Counted from the stretch's first letter, positions 30,805-43,549 are shown. The stretch is 64,000 bases of DNA from Hyposmocoma kahamanoa (GCF_003589595.1 NW_020653855.1:4297274-4361273), one strand, 5' to 3'. Made by a program: numbers and translations. Notes: generated from the sequence alone by a model not told the origin.

Positions 30805-30975
30805 TAGGACGAACGACTGGTGCGCCTGATGTTAAGCTACACGCCTGTACACTATACAGAGTATTATACAGAGGTTTAAATCGCAAAGATCCGAGGGGCA
30901 CTGCCATTGCGCCCGTCATTCGGAGACGGAAATTGACAAGTCCCATGTGCTTGTACTTTCACCAGCCTGTTAGCT
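30805..30975 (-). repeat. Family A copy, reverse
   Basis: GACGAACGACTGGTGCGCCT to CCCATGTGCTTGTACTTTCACC. Confidence 0.75.
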
Positions 30976-31312
30976 ACGATAATTTAATTTATGATACGCC
31001 GTGCCTGTTATAATTCCACCGGAACCTTTATTATATACATGATAAAAAAATAAAAATAATAACAATGATGCGACGTTTTGTTATAATCTAAATTTTCAGA
31101 CGTGTATTAAAAACGGGCGCGAATGAATCTCTTGAATGGATAGCTGACATCGCATTATTCACTTCATTCGTCTCGAATTTAGGTCAATTCTATGCAAATT
31201 ACGAGTAGTTGTAGAACTCTTGTCTAGGTCAGTGATGTATTGTGCTGGTGTCTGGGGTAAAATTCGTTCTCAACGCAAAAATATTGAGTAAAACTATCTA
31301 TACTATTTTTTA

Positions 31313-31558
31313 TAAAATAATCTCAGTACAGAGTACTAAAAACACCGACCTCAAAAGTCGTTCATCCCCTAGTTTGCCACCCTTAGAGGTGGAATGTTCT
31401 CTTCAGATAAGATTACCTCTGAGGTATCCTCTTTCCAATAAAAAAATAATCATTAAAATCGGGTCACAAATTATCGCGTAACAAACCTATATACAAAAAA
31501 AAAAAGAAATCGTACAATCGAATTGAGAACGTCTTCTTTTTTTGAAGTCGGTTAAAGA
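31313..31558 (+). repeat. Family D copy, short form
   Basis: Left end ATCTCAGTACAGAGTACTAA, ACCGACCTCAAAAG; right end ATCGAATTGAGAACGTCTTC, TTTTTGAAGTCGGTTAAAG. Confidence 0.75.
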
Positions 31559-31647
31559 ACCAACTTCAAAAGATTGATTATCATTTTTACTGTTTTTACC
31601 GCGATCTCCTCAATGATAGGATGTATGTAGTAGTGTGGTAGGATGTA

Positions 31648-31767
31648 TCCTGTTTATAATTAACATCAATAATCTACCTAAAATTTCAAACACGTTAAGT
31701 GTACTGTTTGCCGATGACGTAACATTAAAAAAAAACATCGACCACAATAGTATTACTGAAATTAATA
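31648..31767 (+). pseudogene. Reverse transcriptase active-site scrap
   Basis: One frame reads NINNLPKISNTLSVLFADDVTL, the FADD catalytic box region of a non-LTR reverse transcriptase. It is cut by family D copies on both sides. Confidence 0.6.
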
Positions 31768-32236
31768 ATCTCAGTACAGAGTACTAAAAAAACCGACCTC
31801 AAAAGTACATGGAATTACATGTATTTGCCAAGTTTTTTTGAAATCGGTTACCGGAAAGTACGCAAACCCGGATTCATCTTCTAGTTCGACTCTATACGGA
31901 ACTTGACACAGGAGATAATAAAAATAGGTTCTCACTTGTCATTGCTTAAAGTACATTGACAGAGAAAAACGCCTTGAATTAGAGAATAGCAAAATCAACC
32001 ATTAAAATAATTGCTCCTTAAAATAAAACTTAAGTGCTACAAAGATGAATCTTCATGCGTGAACAGCCACTCTCAGAGGTGGAAGATTTTCTTCAAAATT
32101 AAATGGGACCACTATGGTATCCTCTTTTCAACAAAAAAAAGAATCATGAAAATCGGTGCATAAATACAGGAGTCATCGCGAAACAAACATACAGTCGAAT
32201 TGAGAACCTGCTCCTTTTTTGAGGTCGGTTAAAATA
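31768..32236 (+). repeat. Family D copy, near full length
   Basis: Starts ATCTCAGTACAGAGTACTAA; ATTGAAATCGGTTACCGGAA, CAGCCACTCTCAGAGGTGG and CAACAAAAAAAAGAATCATG in order; ends TTTTGAGGTCGGTTAAAA. Confidence 0.8.
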
Positions 32237-32344
32237 AGTGTGCATTTGACCTCCATCTCATCTGATGATAAGGTGGACGATGTAACAAGCACATCTAAAT
32301 AATGCCTATTCACTCTCGCCTTGTAGTAATAGGTTCGGGGAGTA

Positions 32345-32860
32345 AGTCCGCAGGTAGGGAATTCTACTCTCTAGCCGCTCGCCATATAAATGTGGAAAAG
32401 AAAAGCCTCGTGCGAATCCTGGTAATATCCACAACATAAGAGAGTCCCAGCCCACGTCTAGTCCCTCGGTGATGGATAGGGTAAGGCGGAATCAAATTAT
32501 ACAATTCCATCGTATACTCTTCGTGACATATCCTGTAGAATTCCGATAAGCAGGCAACTTTACGGTGGTGTTCAAGGCTCTACAGCTTCGCCTCTACTAA
32601 TTCTGAGTTACCTATAAGCCTCTTGTCATGCTTATCGATTGAATTCAAGGTGACTAGTTGGTATTTAGCAGAGCCATCCCATAAGTGGCAGTAGTACTCC
32701 ATACACGTCCCGACTTGTGCTTGGTACAACCCAAGCAACAGTCCCGGTGTGAATTAACGCCTCACCTTGGATGCCAAGCTTCAATGTATCTACCGAAGCT
32801 CAAATTGGACGACAGGTCCATTCCACGTAGCTGAAGACGGTCGCCTACGTCGATACTAAT
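32345..32860 (-). pseudogene. LINE ORF2 C-terminal fragment
   Basis: The minus strand is co-linear with 45830-46440. It carries the CAAGCACAAGTCGGGACGTG stretch (reads QAQVG...), the WDGSA region reversed at about 32670, and the SIDKHDKRL-like block. Stops and frameshifts throughout. The same LINE family has three scraps in this window. Confidence 0.5.
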
Positions 32861-32934
32861 AATTCACCGATAAGAAATTGTGACTTTATACGCTTTCGTG
32901 TATTACGTCATCCAAAGTAATAGGTATTATAAAT

Positions 32935-33080
32935 GCGTTAGTAACTTTGTCTATTACGTCACCACGCCTAAGCTACTGAACCAAATTTGATAAATTTTGG
33001 TATAGAGTTAGGGGACCTTGGCGAAGGCTATTTTTTGTCACAAAAATAAATCTTAAACGGGGAAAAATAGAGGATGAAAA
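32935..33080 (+). repeat. Lepidopteran-type dispersed repeat
   Basis: ACGTCACCACGCCTAAGCTA then CTGAACCAAATTTGATAAAT and GGTATAGAGTTAGGGGACC. From memory this string is widespread in Lepidoptera; family unnamed. Confidence 0.4.
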
Positions 33081-33274
33081 TTTGTATCGAGAATCAATCA
33101 TTTCTCAAGTAAGTAGTATACTTCGTAATAGACTATTCGAAGTACTTACAGTAAGAAAACAAAATAGATGAAATAAAGGATATATATTAGCAATAGAACT
33201 GCTAATATGAGAAGGAGGTAATATTTTTTCCGTTATATTGTACGAATATTTTTTTTGTCTTGTGGTAAGTGTCA

Positions 33275-33395
33275 CCCTTCAAAACCGGAACATTATAATA
33301 TTCGCAGTACTGCTTGGCGGAAGAAATAGGTAAGGTGGCAGTGCTGCCCTAGATGAACTCTTTCACAAGAAGCTCTACTGGTACTAGATTAGAAT
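33275..33395 (-). repeat. Family A 5' half, reverse
   Basis: CACCCTTCAAAACCGGAACA to GATGAACTCTTTCACAAG. Confidence 0.7.
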
Positions 33396-33769
33396 TCAAG
33401 AACTTAAGTATTGTTAGCTTCCTCAAGACATGCCCAATCAATTTGTAACCTAGTAGATGCTGGCTAAAGTGACATATCGATGCGTTACTGACTCAAATTC
33501 GTAACTTGTAAAGAGCAATTATTCAGGAGATGTAAAAACTATCTACTTATTTTAAATTTCTTGTCAAGGGTGTTAATTAGGATGCATTAGTTTAAGAATA
33601 GATAAAAGCCAGTGTGTGAATATGAGGAGAATGTGATATGAAATCAGCCTGCAAAATTTGTATACACAATCCATTTTTTGCATTACAGTAACTTCGTGCT
33701 GTAAGATACGAGTTTGAAACGTAAGGCGACGATATTTTAGTTAGTGGTTATACTTTATAAGCGCCACGA

Positions 33770-33872
33770 GACAAATAAATGATGGCCATACAAATATTTC
33801 TCCCAGCTTAAGATTTGAACCCGGGACCTCTACATGGCAGACGAGGTTGGAAACCATTCGGCCACGGAGACA
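33770..33872 (-). repeat. Family S SINE, tRNA-like part
   Basis: CCATACAAATATTTCTCCCA, GATTTGAACCCGGGACCTC (box B), ATTCGGCCACGGAGACAG (box A). Confidence 0.75.
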
Positions 33873-33964
33873 GTTTCTTTCCCGAGCAACATGCACTAAT
33901 TAATGTTTACTTATAATTTTTAAGTTTTTTATTGAAGTTAGACCACCACGATATTCAAATATTT

Positions 33965-34215
33965 ATTTTTGTGAAATTACGCCACTAGTTTGTTACAATT
34001 GTTCGAAATACAAAAATCGAAAAACATTCCTTTGTTCCGGCTGGATTCAGACCAACGTCTTCCAGCAAACCGTGGCAGACGCTATGCCTACTAAGCCACG
34101 GAACGAACTAGCAGACCTTACGAATTTTTCTATGCTCTTGTTGCAGATCTTTGTTTTTCGTTTTTAGCGATTTTTTTTCCGTACCGCCATTTGTGGGAAA
34201 TATATATTTCTTCAT
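33965..34215 (-). repeat. Family B SINE
   Basis: GTGAAATTACGCCACTAGTT, GGATTCAGACCAACG (decayed box B), GCCTACTAAGCCACGGAAC (box A), ACGAATTTTTCTATGCTCTTG. Confidence 0.75.
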
Positions 34216-34289
34216 AATATTTACCTACCTTTCACTTAAGTACAATGTACCTAATGTAAGGCTATTTGGAACAATTATTATAATCCTGC

Positions 34290-34470
34290 AAAAAGTCAAA
34301 CGGTCTACCTGATGGATAGCGCTAACCGCTTATAGACAGACATTCGCGATACAAAGGCAGCTCCTTGTCTCTGTTTTTGTTTTGTTTTGTATTGTATTCC
34401 ATTCCTTTTGTGTCGTGACGTGGCGTGATATAATAAATTCTTTCTTTCTTTTTTTATTGTTGTTAGCCAT
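34290..34470 (+). repeat. LINE-like 3' tail
   Basis: GTGTCGTGACGTGGCGTGAT then ATAATAAATTCTTTCTTTCT: AATAAA and a TTTC tail. Confidence 0.4.
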
Positions 34471-34796
34471 GAATTATAAGTCCTCAGGTCCTGTGTAATG
34501 GCTCTTCCTACTTTTCAACCCGGAATATAGCTAGGTGCGCTCTTCTGCGGTGGCAACAGGGGCAGTTAACATAAATATATTCGTAAAGATACCCAATCTC
34601 ATAAGATTTGACTCATTCTCAACGAAATACCAACACGCTTATTTTGTTTCTTAACGTTGATCAATAGATGGTGCCAAATAAACCTGCGATGCGATTGTAA
34701 TAATATTCGAGTAGGCCAACAGATGGCAGCTATTACATTTTTGTCAATGTTATTGCTTTTGCTCAGGCGTTGATTATGTAGTACAATAACATACCG

Positions 34797-34855
34797 CACT
34801 GTTAATACAATAGTGTATTAACTCAAAAAGTGTATTTTTTCTGAATCGATCAAAA
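34797..34855. repeat. Family J repeat, copy 1
   Basis: CACTGTTAATACAATAGTGT ATTAAC then AAAAAGTGTATTTTTTC. Same as 44995-45055. GTTAATACA and TGTATTAAC form a small stem. Confidence 0.55.
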
Positions 34856-35078
34856 ACGAATTATTCACTTCCCGTGAAAGATTATTAAAATATATATTAA
34901 ACTTTAAAAATATAGGTTAAACTTCATAACCTACATCTAAACAATGTCCTACTTACCAAATATATTTCAAAATAAAAGGGAAAAAAATTTATCTTTTTGA
35001 TTAAGGACTGTTTTGTACAGAACTAGCTCAGAAAAAGTTTATATCATTTTGAGTTAAGTAAATATCTTTGACTGTTTC

Positions 35079-35306
35079 CATTGACTTACAAATAAATGGA
35101 CGACGGGTCTAATACAAAAACCACGAAAAAAATGTCCCAAGTCAACCTATTCGAAATTTAAATTGTAATGTCATCGCAGTATCGCGCTGTCAGTAGAACA
35201 AATGAAGACTAAAGCGGAGTGTCGCGCTCTGTATACGATTTTAGCGCCTTACAAGTGCGGACACTTTTTAGCGCGGACCCGCCGTCCATATAATTGTAAG
35301 TCAATG
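35079..35306 (-). mobile_element. Family E MITE, copy 2 (228 bp)
   Basis: Opposite orientation to copy 1, same length. Perfect 8-bp TSD ACTGTTTC at 35071-35078 and 35307-35314. Confidence 0.9.
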
Positions 35307-35314
35307 ACTGTTTC

Positions 35315-36164
35315 TCACAATATTCTAATAAGGATTCACTCTGGGCATTTTGGAGGGAAAAGTGTCGTTTTTATTTTGACTTTCAATTATTTTGTGAAAT
35401 CTGGTTTAAAGTGGAATAGGATAGTGCTATTGAGCCTTAATCGAAGATTAAAACGCGAAATTATACGAATCTCGAACTAAAATACCCGTATCGGCCCGTT
35501 CTAAGGAATCCCGAGTCAATCCAAGCACGCCGCCGCCTCAAATTGCCTATCCTCTTTGTGGCGGCCATATTTACAGAAACAATTAAACTTCATGTTTAGG
35601 CTGATGGCTTTGCCAAAGCCTTAATAAATTTAAAAAAAAATATTCTAATGACGTTTGTATTGACGTGTAGAGAATCAAATTTTACGTTCAACAATAGTAT
35701 AATTAGTCTCCAATTTCACATATTTTAAGTAACAATATTATTGTAATACCAGTACGATATAATAACATCGCAATGAAACTGAGTCTGTATTTTTAACCGA
35801 CTTAAAAACGGAGAAGGTTCTCATTTAGACTGGTTTTTATTGGATGTTGCGCGATTAATGAATGAATGATGGCATTTGTGAAAAATGATGAAAACCGCTT
35901 AGTACGCCTGAAGGGACTATCGACCAAGTAAGGATGATCATGATGAGCTTCTGGCTCAATTTATTATTTGGAATTATTATCACAAATATCACTTAAAATT
36001 CCCTCTAAATATTTGAGAAACAATTCATTTTTGGTTCTACCCCCGTCCCGTACTAATTATAGGCAAAATGAGTTTATGTAATATGAAAGCAATAATGTGT
36101 GCACGACACTTTTTCAATTGCGGTTGTATTGTATTATTTTACGTAATAAATAAGTTATCCGCGT
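35315..36164. other. No feature recognised
   Basis: Only short frames. Confidence 0.35.
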
Positions 36165-36380
36165 ATGTGACATTGGTAAATGGCGCGTATCTGTAGTAAA
36201 CCAACTTTTACTGGAGAGGGATTTAACGTTATTACTTTGTTATTTCAATGGCTACGGCTTTCGTCTGTCTACGGACTGAAAACAATAGCCTAATTTGGTT
36301 GCCACGAAATACACGCGGATTTTGATTTGGCAAATAAATTACCGAAATGGAAACTCATCATCGAATGCTAGTTACGCGTT
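36165..36380 (+). repeat. Family K repeat, copy 1
   Basis: CGCGTATGTGACATTGGTAA to CATCGAATGCTAGTTACGCG; matches 41785-42055 inverted. Confidence 0.55.
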
Positions 36381-38309
36381 AAGGTTAAGGTTAGTTAAAT
36401 TGTGCATGAATTATATTTATACTAGTGAGGATCTGTAATTGGCTCTCAGTTGTTAATTTAAGATAAATGAATAAATAGTTTTGCATTCCTATTTTATATT
36501 TTATACTCCTTATTTAGTATGACATATCTACTTTTCGAGATTCAATGCTTGATACTTTGTATTTTATCCCAGTGTCGCTATCTACAGCTTTAAATATGTA
36601 CTAAAAGTAATTTGTAATCAATACCCCGAGGTACAGGTGCAAGCAGGTAAGGTCTATCCAAGTGGATTCTGCGCAAACAGAAAACCCTGTCCTCAATAAA
36701 AACCCTTCAATAAACGAAAAACCGCGCGGCAGATTTGTTCATGAATGTGGGTCGGCAGTTGATTTATGAAGACACATGTTAAGCACAGGTTTTTCTGCAC
36801 TCGTGCTTAATTTTACAAAGCCGAGTATTTTTTGTTGAAAACTTATTTAATCTGTATCCAATGTTTCATTTCGGTATAAATACAGTTCGCGATGGGCCAT
36901 TACCTTTCATTCTGTCTTTCAAGGTTGCATGCAGCTTGTTGCTTGTTCAAATCCGTTTTCACCTGGTCTTTGCAATTATATGTATGTAAAGGGAAGGTTC
37001 TTTTTACCGTGGGAAGATGTTACGCAGCTCTAGCCAAGTCAAAACTCGAAGTTGTTAGAAAAAAAGGTTTATTTCCGTCAATCACTTTCCATCTTGTATG
37101 ACGCCAGTGAAATTTCCAGACTCCTGGAAACCGTTCCTCGAGACGATGATTTTCAGCCTATGTGATGGGCATTAAAATTTCACCCTATATGAGCGTACGT
37201 CAATATCAGAAGGTCCAGGCAGTAGTTCCCAGGAAGGGACTCAACTTCTTGTTAGCCTGACTGAGCTCTCGGTATTCTCAGATTTCTCTCAACGTAAACA
37301 AAATTATGTTACATTTACATGGTGACTACCATTCGAGGAAAAACCGTGTAAAGGTTGTATGACCGGCATTAGCTAGGCCTTACTTCGAGCAATACGGCAT
37401 ATCACCTTGCCTGCGGGAGCCCCCCACACCTAACCTCCTAAAATGTAGGCTCGCCTAGAAGTACCTGTCCTTTACACTGGTGGATGACTTTACAATCTCA
37501 GTGAGAGTCTAACGTCTAAAGCGCCGAAAACATTATATTTTATTCAAAAAATCGTTTATCTACACACATATCATAAACTCTATAATGTGTTGAATAAGAC
37601 GTAAACCGTTTTGTTACAATAAATTTCTTATCTGTGAAAACGTTATTATTGCTTCATAATAACATCGAATTCGATGTTATTATTACATTCAAATTTCGAA
37701 CATCTCTGAAAAACAAAACAATTTGATTGGACCTCAATTCTAATATCAGTCGAGATGAAGTTTTATTCGAAATGAAATGTCAGTAGCAAACAATTTTGAC
37801 AATTTCCTCTTGATATGATAGTTGGGGCCGATTCTAGTTTGTCTATGAATTAAAAATAAAAACTACGGTTGTTTGACATGCGTGAGAAAAGTTTTTATTT
37901 GCCGCCACTTCGCCAGTCGTAACATGCGGTTCCTGAACACATGACAGAGAGCTTATAATATGTGTGGTAGATAAAACAGTGTATGTAACTGTACATAATT
38001 AGGCTTTAAAACACTCGTGAGCATCGTCTGCCTTTGATTATGTAACAGTCACATAAACTACTATATCATCACACTTGCTCGTAAATAGTGTCATAACATG
38101 CAGGCAAAGTCCACACGAATGTCCTAAATTATGCCCACGGGCTTTATCATTACATTATCGCCCTATGGATTTTTTACGTCAAGATTAAACAAAAAGGTAT
38201 CATGGTCCAGAAATCTGAAAGTAATATTTCGCATAAATTTGAAGCATAAAAAGAAACTAAACATTTGCAATTTAACTATGTTTTAATAAATTTATTTTGT
38301 TAATTCAAT
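36381..38309. other. Long stretch without recognised features
   Basis: Contains the 28-bp palindrome at 37657. The 69-residue frame at 36892-37101 has no motif. Confidence 0.4.
37657..37684. repeat. 28-bp perfect palindrome
   Basis: ATAATAACATCGAA followed directly by its exact inverse; no spacer. Confidence 0.85.
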
Positions 38310-38505
38310 TTCTGCAGTATTATAGAATTGTGACGTAGTGTGAAGAAGCATTTGGCCAGACCGGCAAAATGATAGTGACGGAGTGAAGATATTTGTGTTT
38401 TCCATCCGTTACTCTCATCTCTGGACTGTATTCGCACTTTCCATCAGGCGCGGTGCAGTCATTTTGCCGAGTCACAATAAAAAAAAAAAAAAAAAAAAAA
38501 AAATT
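38310..38505 (+). repeat. Retroelement 3' end with long poly(A)
   Basis: GACGTAGTGTGAAGAAGC, TTTCCATCAGGCGCGGTGCA, then GAGTCACAATAAA and an A-run of more than 20 at about 38479-38503. The long uninterrupted A-run suggests a fairly recent insertion. Confidence 0.5.
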
Positions 38506-39650
38506 TGGAAATTATTTCTTTTGTATCTAATACATTGAGGCTACAAGCGTTTGTGCTTTTTATAGCATTTTAGTTCGAGTTGTTAGCTATTGAAGAATAG
38601 CAGACAATCTGTTTAAAAAAAAAACCGCCTTTTGCAAAATCCGTAACTATAGTGTTATGAAGCAATATTTATTCATACAAGAAAAATAAATTATCGTTGT
38701 ATCTATTTCCTCGCAAATGTGATTAAAAACATTGTATGTAATACGGGCAGTAAAAATAACAAACCACGAATCATTCTAACAAACTCTCGTTAGTAATTTC
38801 TTATTTACCGCGTTGAATATACAATATACTATTCATTTGATACGTGTAACTCGATCGGCCATCTTATGTTTTACCTCTACTTTTATTTACGACACAAAAG
38901 AAGTTTCCTCAACTTCACAAGTATTGTATCAGGCGTGGGAGAAAGGACCTTCTTTGCGAACATTGATCTGCTCAAGTTGGAATACGTATTAGTAAGCCGC
39001 GTTTCCAATAACGTCTCTGGAAATTACTTAATATATTCTGTTCATGTATTTGTGCCCACTTGGGTTTTGCCCTACAGCGGATTTGAGATAATTTGCTGTA
39101 GTAAATTGCCTGGTATATTGCAATACGGTCTATTTGCGTTTAAGGCCAATTCATGGTTACATAAGACCGTACAATTTAACTGAATAAAAATATTTGAGGA
39201 TGATATAATTATTAAGATAACATATCTACTTACCACGGCTTCCACGCTAGGCAAGTGGGAATCGTGAGAGCGAAGCCACGCGGGCGCTGCTATTATTACA
39301 TGTTGCTATTATTCCAACGCACCGAGAAAATAATTAAATTGTAGAAAGTTTAAAATTAAATTACATAATTTGTTAACTACTTAATGCTACTACAATTTTG
39401 ATGATTTTTTTTTGATAATCTAAAATGTAAAATATAAATAATGTTTGTTGTATTTTTGACCTCCTTATTTCTTATAATTTAAAATTAAATTGTAATTTTT
39501 AATTATTTTATGCTACTGTATATACTACTTTATTTTATGCGACTGTACATAGGCGGTACATAAGTAATTAACTAACGAGAGGCTATTAGAAGCCGGAAGC
39601 CGAAACGGTTTCAATCAATTGAGTTTTGGAATTTTTACCGGTAACCGCAC
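38506..39650. other. No feature recognised
   Basis: A 105-residue frame at 38866-39183 (MFYLYFYLRHKRSFL...) has no motif, signal or neighbour to support it. Confidence 0.35.
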
Positions 39651-39686
39651 ATGAAAAACGTTGTATGTAAATACAACGTTTTTCAT
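39651..39686. repeat. 16-bp perfect hairpin
   Basis: ATGAAAAACGTTGTAT, loop GTAA, then the exact inverse. Confidence 0.85.
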
Positions 39687-40101
39687 TTGCGAGGAAATAA
39701 ACATATTGATAATTTATTTCTTGTTTAAATAAATATGGCTTCACTACACAACAATTACAGATTTTGCAATGGCGGGCTATTTTTTATATACACAGATGGC
39801 CAACTATTCTTCCACAGTTATACATATATACAACCTAAAGCAAAAATGCATACAGCCATGATGTATTAATTAGATGTGAAGTAAATAATTTCAAAATACC
39901 GCAAAATTTGAATTTATAAAATTAATTTAGTAAGATATACTTAAATTGCAAATGTATAGATATCTTTCTACGCTTCAAGCCTAGATGAAATACATTCGCA
40001 TTTTTTGAGCATAAAACTTTTTGCTTAACCTTGATGTTGAGAAGTACATTACAATGCAATTAAATTAAAAAATAAATCCGTTACTGATACAGGGTCATCG
40101 G

Positions 40102-40590
40102 GTATATAACCAGAAATAGAGACGAAATGAGGGCCATCCATCCCTGGTAACTCATCAGATGTAGATGCAGATGGGCCTTATATCACTTTTAAATATCAAT
40201 TTTCGTTTGTGCTGAAATCACAAATTTGAAAGCTGAAATAGTACAGCGCCAACAACTGACCTATGTGTACGTCTCCGTATATCCCAAAAATATTCTGTAT
40301 ATATAGTAATAAAGATAATATTTCTAACAATGGGGGCCTGTTCTATTCGGTGGTGTCGGAAAAATAGCGAAACATCTAATTACAAAACAAACGGAAATAC
40401 ATTTCATCGGTAATTAAATATTAAATATGTATTTTTTCAATCTTCGTCCGTTATAGCAAGCTCGTTGAAACACCCGTCAATTATTTCGCATTCGGGCCAG
40501 CCAATCGGAGCTTTATTGTCACCGTAATGATTTGGCAGAATAGTTTTAAACAAATTAAATGACATTTCGTCTCTATTTCTGGTTATATAC
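40102..40590. mobile_element. TIR element with 28-bp perfect ends (489 bp)
   Basis: GTATATAACCAGAAATAGAG ACGAAATG at 40102-40129 and its exact inverse at 40563-40590. AT-rich non-coding interior. Possible TSD TCG with one extra G; not settled. Confidence 0.75.
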
Positions 40591-40994
40591 TCGCTGGCAT
40601 CACATTAACTTTTAGCAAAATATCAAACGTACAAAATCCTGCCATTGACACACAACTGAGATGATATACAATTAGCAGCCTTGGGATTCTGGTACCTTAC
40701 AACTTCACAAGGTAACGACAAACGTTCTTCAAAAATTATTACCGTATGTCCTCAATTTTATGTGTATTTTAAATTAATCTTCTCATTCAATTTGCTGTCG
40801 AAACCTAATTCCAATTCAATTCGCATTCCAATGAGCTGACTTTCAAGTACTGGCAACATTGAGTATTTGTCTATAGACTTAGAAGACTTGGAGAGCTAAC
40901 GAAGCACCTTTCTACAAATTTATATTTGCTGTTCAACAAAACCAGTGGCCGTAGTATGGCAGAATATGTGTGATAAATCTCCCCGCGACGATAT

Positions 40995-41112
40995 TTAATT
41001 CAGTTGATAAATATTAGTTTGTTATAATTAATACAAAGATCGAACACTCAGGAAAAAATCCTTCGATCCTGTTGGATTGGAACCGACGTCTTCTAGCATA
41101 CCATGCTATTCA
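40995..41112 (-). repeat. Family B tail plus box B
   Basis: TAGTTTGTTATAATTAATAC AAAGATCGAACACTC, GGATTGGAACCGACGTC, TCTAGCATACCATG; truncated before box A. Confidence 0.7.
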
Positions 41113-41784
41113 CCTCACCGTGCTTGTACCTTGCAGCCATCTTTGACATCTGTGTTAATCTTTTGCAGTCATTGGTCACCGGCGCTCGCGATTACATAAA
41201 AATGTGACGTCACTGTGCTCGCCGTGTTCGCTATTGTGATACAATTTTATCACTCTAATTTGACAGCTAAATGTGGATATAATAGCTTTATCGAGGCAGC
41301 GTGCTACAGTGGTTGGATTATTCAATAATATAAACATAACCTACACTTTTGAATAAATACGATAAATTGGTAACTTAGTTGAACTACAGTGATATAATTT
41401 TGCTCACTTAGACTAAGTAAACATATACATTTTCAAACAGAAAAACTTTACAGTCACGCTTCTGTACACGAACACTTGAATGCCCCTTCCATCGCTACCG
41501 CTTGTAGTGCTATTATCCATTTATCAATTCTACTCATATCAGTTCGACAACTAATTCCATGAACTGGCAATTTATTGAAATTGGCGTTAGTAAAATCTAT
41601 AATTATGCAGTGATGTTTGAATAATAATTATAAATGCATGTAGCGGAACGTAAATCAATACAGAATCTTATAAATGCATTAATCTTACAGATACACACTC
41701 TAAAAAACCTATTGATTGACTTTTGTTAACACATGTCTGAAGACTGTGGCATCCTCAGCGCCTAACGTCGGGGATCGTGAAATT
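41113..41784. other. No feature recognised
   Basis: Nothing I can support. Confidence 0.35.
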
Positions 41785-42055
41785 ACGCGTAACTAGCACT
41801 GGATGATAAGTTTCCATTTCGGTAATTTAGTGGCCAAATAAAATTCGCGTATATGTCGTGGCAACCAAATTAGCGTGATATGCGGAAATATATTGTTATC
41901 AGTTCATAGACAATATAAATTAATGCTTGCTGTACAGAAATGGAAGTTGTAGCCATTGAAATAACAAAGTAATAACGTTAAATCCCTCTACTGTAAAGTT
42001 GTAAAGTTGGTTTACTGCAGATACGCGCCTTTTACCAATGCTACATACGCGAATT
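41785..42055 (-). repeat. Family K repeat, copy 2
   Basis: Inverse of 36165-36380 with an extra segment near 41885-41945. Ends ACGCGTAACTAGCACTGG and, inverted, CGCGTATGTAGCATTGG are a weak TIR. Confidence 0.5.
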
Positions 42056-42914
42056 TGCACTATCTCCGACGATATTATGCAAGATGGCGGTCAAACAGCA
42101 GGCATTATAAAAACTTTAGACAGTTATAAAACGTATATATACCCGAGCTAACACTTTCGTTTATAACGTAACAGTCTACATCGACGTTTCTCAAAGTGTT
42201 CTATATCGATTCTCAAGGGGTCACTTCAAAGGGGTCAAAATCACACGCGCATGACACCATAGGGGTTTCATCACAGTGTATAAGCAGGTCGTGAACAAAT
42301 TTTGGTTATCCACAAATGAAACAATGTGATAACCACCGATCTTAGCGCGGATTGCCTTTCATTATACCTCTGGAATCGAAACGGTTGCTCGGTGATCAAA
42401 AATGACTTCAAATAGTAAACGTGTTTATTGTTACGTTTGTGGTAGTTTGAACCAGAGTGCTTCAAATTCAGAATTGTTCAGAGTTTCATTTATAATTCAT
42501 AATTATACTCTATAATCAAGATACCAATTCGTGATGCTGGTATAAAGATATCAACACGGATATTACTACTGTAAGAACTGCATTTAACAAAGGATATTTC
42601 AATAAAACACAACCTGTAGGTACAAACAATAATAATATAACAACTCTACGCCCCGAGCAAAGTGTAGGCGGGAGTTGACCTACTTAATCTTATTATACTA
42701 TGGTACCTATGTACTTTTTTATACTTTCTTGTAATAGACATAAATAAATTACTCATTACTTACATTTAATTTTACAACAACGACATTAACTTTGACAACA
42801 AACAAGATGTGAGAGCTATGTTCGATTTAGATAAATGTATAAAACTTAACGTGTTTCTTTTTACTTACATTTCTCACAGTTACACTTACAGTTAAAAGAA
42901 ACTTTTTTATGATA
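42056..42914. other. No feature recognised
   Basis: Short frames only. Confidence 0.35.
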
Positions 42915-43158
42915 ATAAGTGACGGGACGAACAAGTCGTGCGCCTGATGGTTAGCGACACGCCTGTCCATACAGTTGCAGTGCCAATCAGAGCTTTAAAT
43001 CGCAAAGAGGTGCACTGCCTCTGCGCCCATTATCCTGAGACGTAACTTGAAAAGTCCCTGTGCCTGTAATTTCACCAGCACCCTTAACCCTTCAAAACCG
43101 GAACGCAGTAATGCTCACATTACTGCTTGGCGGCAGAAATAGATAAGGTGGCAGTACT
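42915..43158 (-). repeat. Family A copy, reverse, interrupted
   Basis: AGTGACGGGACGAACAAGTC to AGATAAGGTGGCAGTACT; resumes at 43890. Confidence 0.85.
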
Positions 43159-43433
43159 GTGACACAGACTGGTTAGATTGTATTATTTTGTATTTAGGAC
43201 TGTATAAAAATAAAAAGGTTGTTGTCAAATGACCATTGGGAGAGTTCTAGACAAATCTTTGAACCGAACGCTCCCATAAGTGTTGGACGTGGAAAATTTT
43301 GGGAGGAATTGCTCACGATTTTATGAAAAGTCTTGAAAGAAATTTAAGAAGAAAGAAGAATATAAGGTCGTAAGTTTTATTTTATCATTGCACTTAATAT
43401 TTTATTGTTTTTATCCTCGTTTTAACTAAGCGC

Positions 43434-43549
43434 AGGCAAAGCAAGAAAGAAAATGCATAATGGTAGCACATAAATTTTCTAAGTTGAACGATGTAGATGA
43501 TTTCATCAACCAAATTGACGCCATTAATAAATTGGTCAGATGTGCAAAA
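43434..43549 (+). other. Candidate exon inside the TIR element
   Basis: Preceded by a pyrimidine-rich tract with TTTTAACTAAGCGCAG (branch-like plus AG) and followed by AAAAAG/GTACGTGA, a good donor. The open frame reads VAHKFSKLNDVDDFINQIDA then INKLVRCAKK, acidic-hydrophobic and protein-like. It could be a remnant transposase exon. No match recognised, no partner exon found. Confidence 0.25.

Noticed and set aside
36892..37101. 69-residue frame with Cys-rich start
   Set aside because: No signal, motif or neighbouring gene; length is within chance for this window.
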